From: Phallusia fumigata
Taxonomy: Eukaryota; Chordata; Ascidiacea; Phlebobranchia; Ascidiidae
NCBI GenBank assembly: GCA_008931825.1
Contig: QXVZ01005040.1
Coordinates: 1 to 64,000 of the forward strand
DNA length: 64,000 bases
Direction: 5' to 3'
Of the stretch, positions 12,501-23,037 are shown piece by piece. Within the stretch, counting starts at the first letter, position 1. The number at the start of each line of letters is the position of its first letter. The notes under the pieces were generated by a model. The model was not told where the DNA came from, did no database searches, and worked only from the letters and a program-made list of their open reading frames with translations. A program made the position numbers and the translations under genes.

Positions 12501-13853
12501 GGTCGGGTCGCAAGATATTTTATGTCATTTGAGGGAGTTACCAGTCAGAAAAGGTTGGGAACCACTGCATTAGACACTAAATTAGGGGTCGGCAACCTAC
12601 GGAACGCAGCGTGCCAGCTTACAAATTATGCCAAAATTTTAGTGGCTTCGCGTACCATGTTAATGACGCCACTGCTTCTGCATTAAATCTGTAAAATTTT
12701 GTTTACATGTGCCCTCTGTAGCTCGTTGCTGTAGTAGCACTGCACTCAACGTTAAAAATCAAAGTGATCGAATTATTTGACTCAAAAACGACTGATCCTG
12801 GGCATTATGCGGCCCTTGGATTGACTCCGATCGGCCAGTTTAAACTAATTTGGGATTACAAAATAAACATATTTTAAATGGCGCATTACGTAAATCAACA
12901 CGTGTGAGTAATTAAATTTTCTCAAGACGACTAACCCTTCAAAAATGTCCAACCATGCTAAAAAAAAATTTTACCTGGCCACAGTGTTTTTTGTTTCGCA
13001 CTGATAACGACATTTTTCTTATCACTGTGATATAGATATTTCCGAAATTTATTTTTTGATGTAAATATCCGTTGCCTAACTCCTTATTTACACCGTTAGC
13101 CAAGACATAAAAGATGTGTGACAAGCTGTCTGGAAGAATTACAGCCGTAACACGTAGTTTTAATCTGCCACGAGCTCGTTAGAGAACTTGCATGTAGTGA
13201 TTTCATTTTATTGCAAACGTTTCGACGATCGCAGTTGTCATCATCAGTGAGGTTGTGTCAATATGACTTTCAACACAGACATAAAAACTCCCAACAGTCA
13301 AAATCTCCCAAAATTTACACACCCTTGCACCAAAAATTCAATAACTTCGCCCTATCTCAGGAGCAAGAAACACATGAACAAGCACAAGAAACGCGTCCAT
13401 CGCAAACGGGACAAACTGGTCATCACGGAAGTCGAAGAAGACCCAAGCGTCTCGCAGTCGATGCCAACAACGCCTAGGATGGGTCGCAACGTGAATAACA
13501 ACGCTACTGACCCGTTGTGTTCCACTTCTACCTTTCCGAGGCCTCGATNCACCAAAAATTCAATAACTTCGCCCTATCTCAGGAGCAAGAAACACATGAA
13601 CAAGCACAAGAAACGCGTCCATCGCAAACGGGACAAACTGGTCATCACGGAAGTCGAAGAAGACCCAAGCGTCTCGCAGTCGATGCCAACAACGCCTAGG
13701 ATGGGTCGCAACGTGAATAACAACGCTACTGACCCGTTGTGTTCCACTTCTACCTTTCCGAGGCCTCGATCCCACAACCACCCGCCTTCGCTGCGTAAGT
13801 CTTATTCTCAGAGCAGTTGCGTTGGCAGCCTGCGTTTATTGCCTGATGATTAG
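528..13853 (+). CDS. TRPM: TRPM1/3-type melastatin cation channel, 3' part of gene
   Basis: Non-selective cation channel of the plasma membrane. Exons read: 528-600 (Ser-rich), 1019-1210 (pre-S1 [12 protein letters not shown] and S1), 1279-1353 (S2), 1776-1993 (S3-S4), 2759-2873 ([17 protein letters not shown]5), 3339-3444 (pore, [11 protein letters not shown]), 3795-3915 (S6, NLLIAVFN), 5693-5981 (TRP helix [13 protein letters not shown], then RPVLPPPLI), 6550-6685, 7614-7737 (coiled coil), 8382-8496, 8885-9008, 9223-9299, 9599-9816, 10385-10431, 10546-10910, 11353-11528 ([12 protein letters not shown], a TRPM1/3 tail motif), 11996-12090 and 13361-13853 with stop TAG. All junctions keep phase. 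The cytoplasmic TRPM homology regions lie upstream of the window. There is no C-terminal alpha-kinase, so it is not TRPM6/7. Single-N joins at 5823 and 13549 duplicate parts of two exons (5717-5822 and 13328-13548) and a third (6989) duplicates intron. The small exon 10385-10431 is the least certain. Confidence 0.92.
2930..3300. repeat. hAT-like non-autonomous transposon remnant in TRPM intron
   Basis: The left end reads cagtgctgcccaaaccgc and the right end reads ggttgggcacgcctg, giving roughly inverted termini of the CAG...CTG type usual for hAT elements. The interior has no coding potential. I could not fix the target-site duplication. Confidence 0.5.
4256..4578 (+). mobile_element. Family A inverted-repeat element, copy 1
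   Basis: About 320 bases, running from gacgttgattttttagc to ggaatcgacgcctat. Its interior (gtggcgaaatgatcaaattcgagcggtctgac, gcatatagcacaagag and the following stretch) recurs at 5225-5565, 34922-35263 and, reversed, 8158-8331. The ends approximate an inverted repeat of GGCGTCGATT. No coding capacity, so MITE-like. The superfamily is not identified. Confidence 0.7.
4975..5665. mobile_element. hAT-like element enclosing a second insertion
   Basis: The left end has ggtaacctttttcaagccgc and the right end has cggtaggttgccgatcccta, which are inverted versions of one another and typical of hAT-type ends of the GGTCGGCAACC kind. Family A copy 2 (5225-5565) lies inside it, so the enclosing element inserted first. 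Decayed and non-coding. Confidence 0.5.
5225..5565 (+). mobile_element. Family A inverted-repeat element, copy 2
   Basis: Starts with aggcgtcgatttctag and ends with gaatcaacgcctat, so the terminal inverted repeat is clearer than in copy 1. Same internal order as the copies at 4256 and 34922: ggggtggcgaaatgatcga, then gcatatagcacaagag, then caggaaatttctgg. Confidence 0.7.
5717..5929. other. Single-N assembly join with duplicated TRPM exon sequence
   Basis: Bases 5717-5822 are repeated directly at 5824-5929, immediately after a lone N at 5823. The duplicated stretch is the TRP-helix exon, and reading it twice would duplicate a conserved channel segment. Best read as two overlapping contig ends that were not merged. 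Confidence 0.85.
6415..6457 (+). repeat. Dispersed 3'-end-like motif, copy 1
   Basis: The stretch cactgatgatgacaacagcg and what follows, through gtcgaaacgtttgcaat, has an inverted near-identical partner at 13214-13256. It contains CTGATGA, a GACAA/TTGTC stem and GAAAC, which recalls a hammerhead ribozyme core, but one extra base separates CTGATGA from the stem. The parent element is unknown. Confidence 0.45.
6715..7263. other. Single-N assembly join with duplicated TRPM intron sequence
   Basis: Bases 6715-6988 recur directly at 6990-7263 around an N at 6989. The copied stretch is itself a hAT-like repeat fragment (gcatcgcgatgccc; its outer end near 7290-7312 is tttgagaaacactg). A related piece lies in reverse orientation near 2440-2540. 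Confidence 0.8.
8158..8331 (-). mobile_element. Family A inverted-repeat element, truncated copy
   Basis: Reverse complement of the first half of the family found at 4256, 5225 and 34922. It shares the segments tcccattttgcgcgtctctt and gatcatttcgccacccc, and ends with aaaaaatcgacg. The other half is missing. Confidence 0.6.
12127..12840. repeat. Two adjacent hAT-like remnants in TRPM intron
   Basis: From about 12127 to 12572 there is a stretch with gggggtcgcgacccc near its left side and ggttgggaaccactg at its right end. A second stretch follows, beginning ggggtcggcaacc (about 12587) and running to gcggcccttgg...gatcggcc (about 12840). Both styles of terminus are common in short hAT derivatives. 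No coding capacity is visible. Confidence 0.45.
13214..13256 (-). repeat. Dispersed 3'-end-like motif, copy 2 (inverted)
   Basis: Reads attgcaaacgtttcgacgat then cgcagttgtcatcatcagtg. This is the reverse complement of 6415-6457 with only a few mismatches. Confidence 0.45.
13328..13770. other. Single-N assembly join duplicating the last TRPM exon
   Basis: Bases 13328-13548 recur at 13550-13770 around the N at 13549, including the intron end cctatctcag and the exon start. Only one copy should be counted when reading the channel tail. Confidence 0.85.
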
Positions 13854-14966
13854 TTGTGTACTGTGCTGCATACGTAAATACACATACTCGTGACGTCACT
13901 TTCTCGCTATAGTGCTTGGCCATGCACGGCTTGGTACCCTTTAAAGCGGGTTTCTCAACGAGCTTCTTGCAGTCTTGAAACAAGTTTTTTGTGTTGATTT
14001 ACAGTTTTATAGGAAAGCTAGATGGAAGTTGCTTTTGACTTAAAGCACAATATTTTGGCATTTAAACTTTACAGGCTTATCCTATCTGTTTAAACAGCTG
14101 CTAAATAAATCCTCAGCCTTACTGCAAAAAGGTGCGTTTACAAACGCCCTGAAGGAATGCAAATTGTGCTTGTAAGCAGTCGTAATGTTGCTTTATTGTG
14201 TTATCTAAAAGGCTTATGCTTGTGGTGTGCACCGTGCCGCTGTTGTTTTTTACGTTTGATTATTTATTTGAATTTGTATGAGTTTGCGAAAAATTTTACC
14301 TCATCCAAAATTTACCCATGTTTGGATTGAGTACGAATTTAGTAAGGTTTGGTTTCTTGGTTACCACATTAACTGATAGGCTGATGTGACCAGGACCGCG
14401 TTTCTGGCAAAAATGCCAGTGGTGTAATGAATTTCTTTTTATAGTTGGACAGAGCATTATACTTGCCTACATTTGCACCAACCCTAAAACAACTATATGT
14501 GCCACATACTCTTGTCACATTGCAAAATCTTTTTTTGTCTTACTGGCTTTTAAATGTAATCTGCCTGTATTTTTTGTCCCTTTTAATAAAAACTTCCTTT
14601 GGGTCTGTATGACATTAGTAACACTCAATTTTCAACTCGTTATGACTGGAAATATTTGATGACAGGATTGTGGAAAAAGATGAAAAGACTTTAAAATCAG
14701 CCTACTGGCTTGTATATGACACTCAACACATTTTTTGCTATCATTTATCTCTTGTGTCTAACAGCATTTTTGCTGCCATTTGCTTGTCAATGAATGAACT
14801 GCGAACTAGAAAATTACCTTTGCGCTAGACTGTGATATCACTGCGCTAAATGATTCTTGCACAAATCACCTTACCACTCCTGTATATCCCAACTCTTATG
14901 TTGCCACCCCCACATTATGCGATTTTTATTTATTGCGGTGTCAATAAAAGAAAAAAACAAAACAAC
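13854..14966. other. Intergenic, TRPM 3' flank and SNAPC3 3' flank
   Basis: No open frame with family resemblance. It holds the 3' flank of TRPM and, on the minus strand, two overlapping AATAAA hexamers at 14925-14934, about 35 bases past the SNAPC3 stop codon. Confidence 0.6.
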
Positions 14967-17466
14967 TTAATATTCCAGAGTGCAGATGTTAACATGAGGA
15001 AAAGCAACAAAGTCTCCAATTTTATTGCCTTGTTTGTCGTAATGCAGCTTTTTGAAACAATTGTCACAAAAAAATGTCGGATCGTCAGTGGATAAACTGT
15101 CATTTCTTGTCACCCACTTTGGCAAATACAGGTTGCACAACTTTGAAAGAAGATTCAAGGTATTAGAAATTAATGTTTATGTTGTGTTTCAGTTGACTAG
15201 GTCACTGTAAGGTTTAACTGAAATAAAACATTGAATATCAGGTTTTACAAAAAAGTCAAATCTAACAAACCTTGCATGGAAATGTTCGGAATTTTGCTCT
15301 CGAAACTGCTAGAGGGTAAGCACTCCTCGATTGACAGTCACTTGAGTTTAGCAACCTAAAAGGTTTTCAAATATCTTAACTTAATCAATACCACAAAGCA
15401 ACCCAGTACGTTGTTCATTTGACTGAATATTGCGACAGTTAGTATTGTCTGAGCTGAAGGTCTAGTCACAACCAACCTGCTTGAAATCCAATTTTACCAC
15501 AAAATAACTTAAGCTTCTTAGTCTAGAACACAAATACCTGATATCTTTAAATACAACCAGGTGTTCACAGTTTCCCTGATGTCGATAAAGATACGGATAT
15601 CCAAGTCTCAGTTTAAGGTCGTTAAATGTACAATCACTCATGCTTAGTTCATTGCAGTTTTCAGGAACACTTGTCTCATTTTCTTTTGCCCATTTAACAA
15701 TATCTCTGCGAACGGGCACTGTATTATATTTGGCAAGGGGGAAAGAATTCATAGGCAAAAATGTTACCTACTTGCTTAACTCTATGCAGGGTGGCCGGGT
15801 GTCATTAAAAAAGGTGTTTTCGATCAAGAAGAAAGCAGAGGGACAAACGTCTTTTAATTTTATGTCTGTTGGGTGATTTGGGTTATCAGTAAAATGGCCG
15901 ATCGGTTGTTGGTCCAAGTCACATGGAATTTTATCACGAAGTTCTGTTAATTTCTGCAACGTAACAAGTTTATTTGCAATATTTACTGTGATTAAGTCAT
16001 TAAGTTGCCCATTTGTAAAAAAAGCACAGTATATTTTAAACACCAGGGTTAAAATATCAGAAGTCTTCAGATTTAGTACAATTTTTAAAACCTGCGGTCC
16101 ACATACCTGACTTCCAAGTGTATAGAAATCAACACTACAGTTTTTGTAGTTCCTCACATTTTTAGAAAAATTTACGCAAATTGTCAAAACCACATCTGGG
16201 TAGGACACTTGGTCTTCAGGACTTTTTACTTTAATGGATTCAAGGTGGGCTCTCTGCAAGTGAAACAGAATTACAGCAACTTTAAACTTGTTGTGGTCAT
16301 CTGGGGTAACTTGACTTTTGGGCATTTTTTATTATAATCCGCTGTTTAGCAGATTTTGGTTAGGAACTGACAATCACAACTATATTTGGATAAGAACTGA
16401 AATTAAACCTTGAAAAATAGTGAAGAAAGGGGTACATCAAAACAAACCAAACTGCCAAACAATGTTACCACCTGATCATTCATGTAAAGCTTATGTATTT
16501 CACACTAATGGTTTTCACGGACAATTTACATTTACACTGGTACATTTATAAACGGCAGTTTTTCCTAGGAGTGCAGGTAAATCTGGTATCTTTAGGGAAA
16601 TTCAGGTTTAAGTGTTAGTATTAGCCTGGCAAAATTCTAATTATGTTTATGCTCAATTTTTAGAGGGTTTAAGATAAAAAAAAGTGCAAACACAGCAGCT
16701 CATCTTAGTAGTCATGAATCTCAGAAACACAGCAGGTACAAAGATACGTTGTACTCACCAGTTCACAGTCAATCTCATTGTACTTGCTTCTTAGTAACAC
16801 AGGTTTGCCCTTTTCTGGTTGTTGTACTGATTTGCGCCAATGCTCAAGAGTCAGTAAACCAGTGTTTTTCGGAATAAGCTCAGCAGAGTCCCAGTTAATC
16901 ACCTCAGATTCACGAGCGCAGTACAATGAAGATGGACTGTAGGAAAAACAGCTTTTAAATGCAAACCAATATAAAGAGGATATTGAATGTGCCATTTAAA
17001 ATGAAGGTTTATAGCTAGTTCTTGTGATGTTATGGAAGGAAATGAAAAGAAACCCAATCAGAATGTCTCGCTTAGCTGTGACAGTGTAGGTTTTAATAGA
17101 GCTCAAGTAAGCCCAGGCGGCAGCTAATTTTTCGGAACTTTCTTTGTCACACAAAAGATTCCAACCTGCAAACTTGCTCCAATTCTTCTATTGTCTCTTC
17201 ATCAACTTTCATCGCTTCACTTAGGTTTTGAACATTGAACTCTGCCTTTTTTGTAGGATTCATATCCTCTTCTGACAAAAGCAGCTTGCAATCGGTCTGC
17301 AACAAGACAGTTTCGCTGAACTTTAATTCCTATCTATTTAACAATAGTTTTTTTACCACTTACATACCTCAAACTGTCCAATGTGCACCAATGGGGAAAT
17401 GTGTCCATGTTCTTCGGCAAGTGAAATCAGTTCCCGCTGCTGGCCAATTAAATTTAATTTCGGCAT
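14967..17466 (-). CDS. SNAPC3: snRNA-activating protein complex subunit 3 (SNAP50), complete
   Basis: Subunit of SNAPc, the nuclear complex that binds the proximal sequence element of snRNA promoters for RNA polymerases II and III. Eight exons in order: 17466-17368 (ATG), 17296-17166, 16936-16759, 16253-16107, 15953-15772, 15705-15538, 15355-15271 and 15140-14967 with TAA. Phases agree throughout and give 387 residues, against 411 in human. Diagnostic stretches are FYTLGSQKLTELRDKI, TFNDLKLRLGYPYLYRHQG, CEHLVVFKDIR and KWVTRNDSLSTDDPTFFCDN. The last two exons build the zinc-binding region: CKLC across the exon junction, then CDNC followed by LHYD. Minus-strand AATAAA hexamers lie at 14925-14934. 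It is divergent from CENPJ, and the two starts are 875 bases apart. Identification is firm. Confidence 0.95.
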
Positions 17467-18341
17467 CTTAAGAAACGGTAAACGTTGTAGCAACGAAAAG
17501 TGCAACGTGCGTCGACATTCTTTTTTCTTCATGAATTAAAAAAACAACAGTACTTGCGATGTTGGGAAATTCCCGTTACGCAGGCAAGCATGAAAATTAC
17601 AAAAAGGCTTCAAAAAATTCAAGTTCAAGCACATAAGGTTCAATACTTTGGTAATTTAGGCAAGCAAAATTACGATGTAAGTTGGTGTTTATTGATTGTT
17701 TGATGCGTTTGTTTCCAGACACAAAATTTCAGCACACACGGGCCCGGAAAACAAACGACACAGCAAACTGAAAATAACGATCATGCTAGGCAAATTTCCT
17801 GAGCGACAGGTTCAATTTAACCAAAACTTTGCACTTATAACTTACATAAAAACGCAGAACCTACGAACTTTGTTATTGTGAATAATTTAATGAATTTTTT
17901 TGAAGTAGTTTATAATTTCTTTTTTGATTTGTTACGAAGTTTGTTGCTGTGAACAAACTCAAATGTTGCGTGTTTATCATTTTTCTTCCGGTCAGTTGGC
18001 CGCCGGTTAACAAGAATTTGGTTCGCGGTAAATTTTAATTTTACCTCAAAGTTGGTGCTGTTTTATAGTGGTTGTAGATTGTTGGTATGTTTTTGACAAG
18101 CTTGTTCGTATTAATCTTTTTGGCAAATATGGCTGTGTTTGGATTTTGGACATTCACGTCCAAGGCAAAATGTCTTCAATCAATACATCATTGTTTGCAA
18201 TGTTTACGAAATTCAGTAATAAACGGGAATGCTTTCTAATAAGGATCATTATTTTTTGGTATTGAAATGAGTGTTTGCTGCGGATAATTTGCAAAAAACT
18301 AATTTGTTGTTATTTTGTTGTACCAGACATAAAAATTAAAC
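17467..18341. promoter_or_regulatory. Shared spacer between divergent SNAPC3 and CENPJ starts
   Basis: 875 bases separate the two start codons. The CENPJ start is preceded by ttgttgtaccag|acataaaaattaaac, a good splice-acceptor-like sequence. The first CENPJ exon could therefore be non-coding and lie within the spacer, or the site could accept a spliced leader, which ascidians are known to use. No TATA box or known operator was recognised. Confidence 0.4.
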
Positions 18342-21300
18342 ATGGAGGATGCAGTGGTGCCTTCATGCACAGAAATTGATACATTGTTTGATAAACTTGA
18401 AGACAGCAAAGGCACAAGTCATGATGATGTAATGAAAAAGTTGCAAGCTATTCGTTTATGGCAGCTGATGCAACAAGAAGAGCTTAAAAAGCAGCAACAG
18501 TCTCAACTTGCTATGCTAAAAGGCCAAGCAGAACAAAACAAACAGGACTCAGACTCTGTGTCTGAAAGTAGCGATGAAGATGAAGAACTTGGAGAGAATT
18601 CAGAGGATGAGATTGAAAGTGCAGATGAAGTTCTGGCTTTTCCATTAGATGATCCTGCTTCAGGAAGATTGGAAACAATAACTGAGCAACCTTCAGTTGT
18701 TGATGCTTCAGATAATGAAAGCANACAGTCTCAACTTGCTATGCTAAAAGGCCAAGCAGAACAAAACAAACAGGACTCAGACTCTGTGTCTGAAAGTAGC
18801 GATGAAGATGAAGAACTTGGAGAGAATTCAGAGGATGAGATTGAAAGTGCAGATGAAGTTCTGGCTTTTCCATTAGATGATCCTGCTTCAGGAAGATTGG
18901 AAACAATAACTGAGCAACCTTCAGTTGTTGATGCTTCAGATAATGAAAGCAGTGACAATGAAAATGACATCAAAAGTGTCATGATTTCTGATCCTGGATT
19001 TCTGTCCGAAGTTGATAAGCAGGATAAGTCTGATGACCAAGATGATGTAGTTAATGTAGAAAATAAGGAATATGAAGAGCAAAATGATTTTCCTGTGGAA
19101 GAGGATGTTCAAAAAAGTTTTGAAAAAAGTTCAACTGGGCAACTTTGCTTTGATGATGTTCCTGTAGTGGGAGGAGGGAACAAGAAGACGTTTGAACAAT
19201 TGTTGGCAGATCAGTTAAAGTCAAATGAAAATGTCGAAAAGCCTTCAAACAAAAAGTCTGCGTCGACTCCCAAGCGCACATTTTTGAGAAGGGGACAAGG
19301 CATTGCTCGCTTTAAAGGGCCACCAGTTCGAGCCAAAAAGAAAGTTTCTGCTGTTACTTCAGCGCAATCTACTGCACTTGTTGTACAGAAAGAGCCTTTT
19401 GTAAAACAAATCACCACTACTATTTACCAAACCAATGAGCCTGAGTTGGAAGCTTCATCTCTTACTGTCCAAGAAAATAGTCTAGAAAAGAAGCCGGTGA
19501 CAAGAATAAGGAAAACTGCTAGAAAGAAAGAACCAATGAAAGAGTTAAAACTAAAACCTGTTAGCCCGAAGCCTCATGTGCATTTTCAAAAACCAGTGTA
19601 TTCTTTTCCAAATCCTGATTTTGATTATGAGGAAAATTTGCCTGTAAATCATTTTGAACAAGACTTGAAAGAAACTCTCGATGATACTTTAAAAGATGAA
19701 AATGCGCAGTTACAAGAGTCTGTGTGGTCTGATGTGGATGATTCTGTTCTGACTATTAACACAACTGCCATTGGCAATTTAGGCCCAATCGACTTCGACA
19801 AAACCTCAAATGAGACTTTTGAACAAATGGAAAAATTTTGCAATCAAAGNCAGTTGTTGATGCTTCAGATAATGAAAGCACTGACAATGAAAATGACACC
19901 AAAAGTGTCTTGATTTCTGATCCTGGATTTCTGTCAGAAGTTAATAAGCAGGATAAGTCTGATGACCAAGATGAAGTAGTTGATGTAGAAAAAAAGGAAT
20001 ATGAAGAGCAAAATGGTTTCCCTGTGGAAGAGGATGTACAAAAAAGTTTTGAAAAAAGTTCAACTGGGAAACTTTGCTTTGATGATGTTCCTGTAGTGGG
20101 AGGAGGGAACAAGAAGACTTTTGAACAATTGCTGTCAGATCAGTTAAAGTCAAATGAAAATGTACATAAGCCTTCAAACAAAAGTTCTGCGTCAACACCC
20201 AAGCGCACATTTTTGAGAAGGGGACAAGGTATTGCTCGCTTTAAAGGGCCACCAGTACGAGCCAAAAAGAAAGTTTCTGCTGTTACATCAGCGCCATCTA
20301 CTGCACATGCTGCACAGAAAGAGCCTTTTGTAAAACCAATCACCACTACTATTTACAAAACCAATGAGCCGGAGTTGGAAGCTTCACCTCCTACTGTTAA
20401 GGAAAATAGTCTAGAAAAGAAGCCGGTGACAAGAATAAGGAAAACTGCTAGAAAGAAAGAACCAATGAAAGAGTTAAAACTAAAACCTGTTAGCCCGAAG
20501 CCTCATNGAAAATAGTCTAGAAAAGAAGCCGGTGACAAGAATAAGGAAAACTGCTAGAAAGAAAGAACCAATGAAAGAGTTAAAACTAAAACCTGTTAGC
20601 CCGAAGCCTCATGTGCATTTTCAAAAACCAGTGTGTTCTTTTCCAAATCCTGATTTTGATTATGAGGAAAATTTGCCTGTAAATCAGTTTGAACAAGATT
20701 TGAAAGAAAGTCTCGATGACACTTTAAAAGATGAAAATGCGCAGTTACAAGAGTCTGTGTGGTCTGATGTGGATGATTCCGTTCTGACTATTAACACAAC
20801 TGCCATTGGCAATTTAGGCCCAATCGACTTTGACAAAACCTCAAATGAGACTTTTGAACAAATGGAAAAATTTTGCAATCAAAGGTATGGTTTGGACTCC
20901 CCTGTCAAAAAACAAGAAAACCATGTTGAAAACACTTTGCCTCCCCAACCAAGCAAGTTGATGCAAAGTTTGTTTCCTTCCTTGGGTCCCAAAACATGTA
21001 ATGCACCAAAAACGATTGCATCACCAAAATACAACACTGCTGTTTCAAAGCCAGTGCCCATTATTCAAGATGAGCAACCCAAAATACTCAAAACAAAGTT
21101 GGAAGAAATGGAAAGTGAAATAAAGAAGTTTCAAGATGAAACATTTAGGCTTAGTTCAGTTCGACAGCAAGAGGAAGACCAGCTACGGTTGTTGAAAAAA
21201 GAATTTGAGGAGTTTCAGAAACAGAAGGAGGATGAGTTGCAACGACTGGATGACTTTAAGAAACTGGAAACTAAAAAATTAAAAAAAGAAAGAAAACTAT

Positions 21301-22460
21301 TTGAAGATCACATCACCGCAGTAAAGTCATTGCCTAACAAAAAAGACCGTGAATACATTCAGGAGCTTGAGAAAAACATTTGTGAGCTTCAAGATGATTT
21401 TAAGTTGAAAGAACAACGCCTATCTGCTGCAAACAATCGACTACGAACTCAGTTGGACACAGCAAATAGAGACAATGAACTACTCAAGGAAAAGTTACAA
21501 GCTGCTGAGTATAAGTTAGAAGTTTTTCAAAAAGACGAAGAGAAAAAGCGCAGTAAGAAATCCAGCGCTGTATGGAAAGCAATCAACAATATAGTTGATG
21601 CTACAACTATTGATGAAAATGAANATAAGTTAGAAGTTTTTCAAAAAGACGAAGAGAAAAAGCGCAGTAAGAAATCCAGCGCTGTATGGAAAGCAATCAA
21701 CAATATAGTTGATGCTACAACTATTGATGAAAATGAACCTACCACTGATGTCTGTGTTCCAGAAACCAGAGCTCCTGTAATTAAAAATATGTCTGAAAAG
21801 TCTGTTAAGCAGAAAAAACGTGAGCCACTTATAGATAGAAACGACAATCACCTGTATGAAAATCAAGAGGATATGCCCACTGAAGGTCGCAAGGTTGAAC
21901 GAAAAATGCAAGATGGCACCCTCCAAGTGTCGTACAGTAATGGAACTAAAAAGGTAGTTTCTGCTGATAGAACAAATACCGAAATACAGTTTGCCAATGG
22001 AGATGTCAAGACAATTGGTATGGATGGCTCTGTGTCATACATGTACAAATCTTCAGGCACAAAACACACAACCCACACTAATGGCATGCAAGTGATCGAA
22101 TTCAGGAACAAACAAATCGAAAGGCATTTTCCTGATGGCTCTAAGCACATATCATTTGCTGACGGATCGAGTAAAATGATGAAGCTTGATGGAACCGAGG
22201 AAACTATTTTTCCTGATGGGACAGTCATGATTGTCAAGCCTAATGGCCACAAGACTATTGAGTTTAGTAACGGTCAGCGTGAGATTCACACATCTGAGTA
22301 CAAGCGTAGAGAGTATCCTGAGGGAACATGTAAAACTGTCTACAGTGACGGCAGACAAGAAACGATGTATGCTTCTGGTCGTTTACGTATCAAAGATGCC
22401 AACGGAGTACTAATTGTTGACAAGATGTTGGACAAATCTACAGGCGTTGCTGAATCATGA
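18342..22460 (+). CDS. CENPJ: Centromere protein J / CPAP (SAS-4 family), coding region interrupted by assembly joins
   Basis: Centriolar protein that binds tubulin and sets centriole length. The N-terminus (MEDAVVPSCTEIDTLFDKLE) is followed by a short coiled coil and acidic stretches. KKTFEQLLADQLKSNE and KRTFLRRGQGIARFKG match the tubulin/microtubule-binding region (LKRGEGLARF in human). SKLMQSLFPSLGPK then leads into a long coiled coil at about 21080-21560. The C-terminus is the TCP/G-box of repeated beta-hairpins: FANGDVKTIGMDGSVSY, HFPDGSKHISFADGSSK, IFPDGTVMIVKPNGHKTIEF and REYPEGTCKTVYSDGRQET, with stop TGA at 22460. No intron is evident. Ns at 18724, 19850, 20507 and 21624 bring in overlapping copies, so the apparent frame breaks are assembly effects. 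After removing overlaps the protein would be roughly 915 residues, against 1338 in human. Confidence 0.96.
18497..18951. other. Single-N assembly join in CENPJ (identical overlap)
   Basis: Bases 18497-18723 recur at 18725-18951 around the N at 18724. The copies look identical over 227 bases, as expected of unmerged contig ends. Confidence 0.85.
18922..20878. other. CENPJ segment present twice, probable allelic stitch
   Basis: The 655 bases after the N at 19850 (19851-20506) repeat 18922-19577 with about 22 mismatches in the first 345 bases (about 6%), many of them silent. After a further N at 20507, the sequence 20508-20878 repeats the region starting at 19472. The reading frame is not kept across the N at 19850. 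Two haplotypes joined by the assembler explain this better than a real internal duplication. Confidence 0.75.
21513..21735. other. Single-N assembly join in CENPJ coiled coil
   Basis: Bases 21513-21623 recur at 21625-21735 around the N at 21624 (111 bases, apparently identical). Confidence 0.85.
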
Positions 22461-23037
22461 TCCTATCAGATTATTCACCTAATTTATATTGTACATATTT
22501 CCAAATTGACAATACTTTTTGCACTCATAACCTACTGTATATTCATGTGTTGTTTTGTCTTTGGTGCATATTAGATCTATTCTAGCATGACAAATCGCCT
22601 TGTATTTATATTTTTATCTACAAAATACAGTTTTTTTCATTTTAAACTTTTTGTTTTCTTGCAAAAATATGGACAACATTGTAAGTGGAAATTGTTTGTG
22701 ATCCTAAAACCCTTTTGGTGCAAATGTTTTTGTAAAAGTTGCATTGTTTCACTGATATTGCTGCTATGTACATGTTGTTTTTTTGCGTTGTCGAATGTAG
22801 ACTTGACAGAATAATATTGTAAGGAGCTAGAACAAAACAAAAGTGTCAACTGTGTCCCAAACTTTTTTGCGACAATCATTTAAAAAACAAAGTAAATGTT
22901 TTACATAGGTTTGGTTTATGTCTAACAGTGCATTTTACAATTAATATTTATGTTGTATGACTTGCTATTTTATGAGTTTTTGGTTTTCAAATTTGTATGT
23001 GTGTTTTCTAGCTGTTTGGTAGGGCAATAGCAGTGAT
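22461..23037. other. Intergenic between CENPJ and YTHDC2 (same strand)
   Basis: 577 bases, AT-rich, with no conserved frame. It contains the CENPJ 3' untranslated region and ends with tttctag|ctgtttggtagggcaatagcagtgat just before the YTHDC2 ATG. That acceptor-like site suggests a non-coding first exon or trans-splicing for YTHDC2. Confidence 0.5.

Noticed and set aside
15963-16106. Open-frame extension inside SNAPC3 (LVFKIYCAFFTNGQ region)
   Set aside because: It is an unspliced intron with good GT and AG ends. Removing it restores FYTLGSQ-KLTELRDKI as in human.
19851-20506. Internal duplication of CENPJ tubulin-binding segments
   Set aside because: The copy follows an N, breaks frame and differs at mostly allele-like sites, so it is more likely a haplotype stitch.
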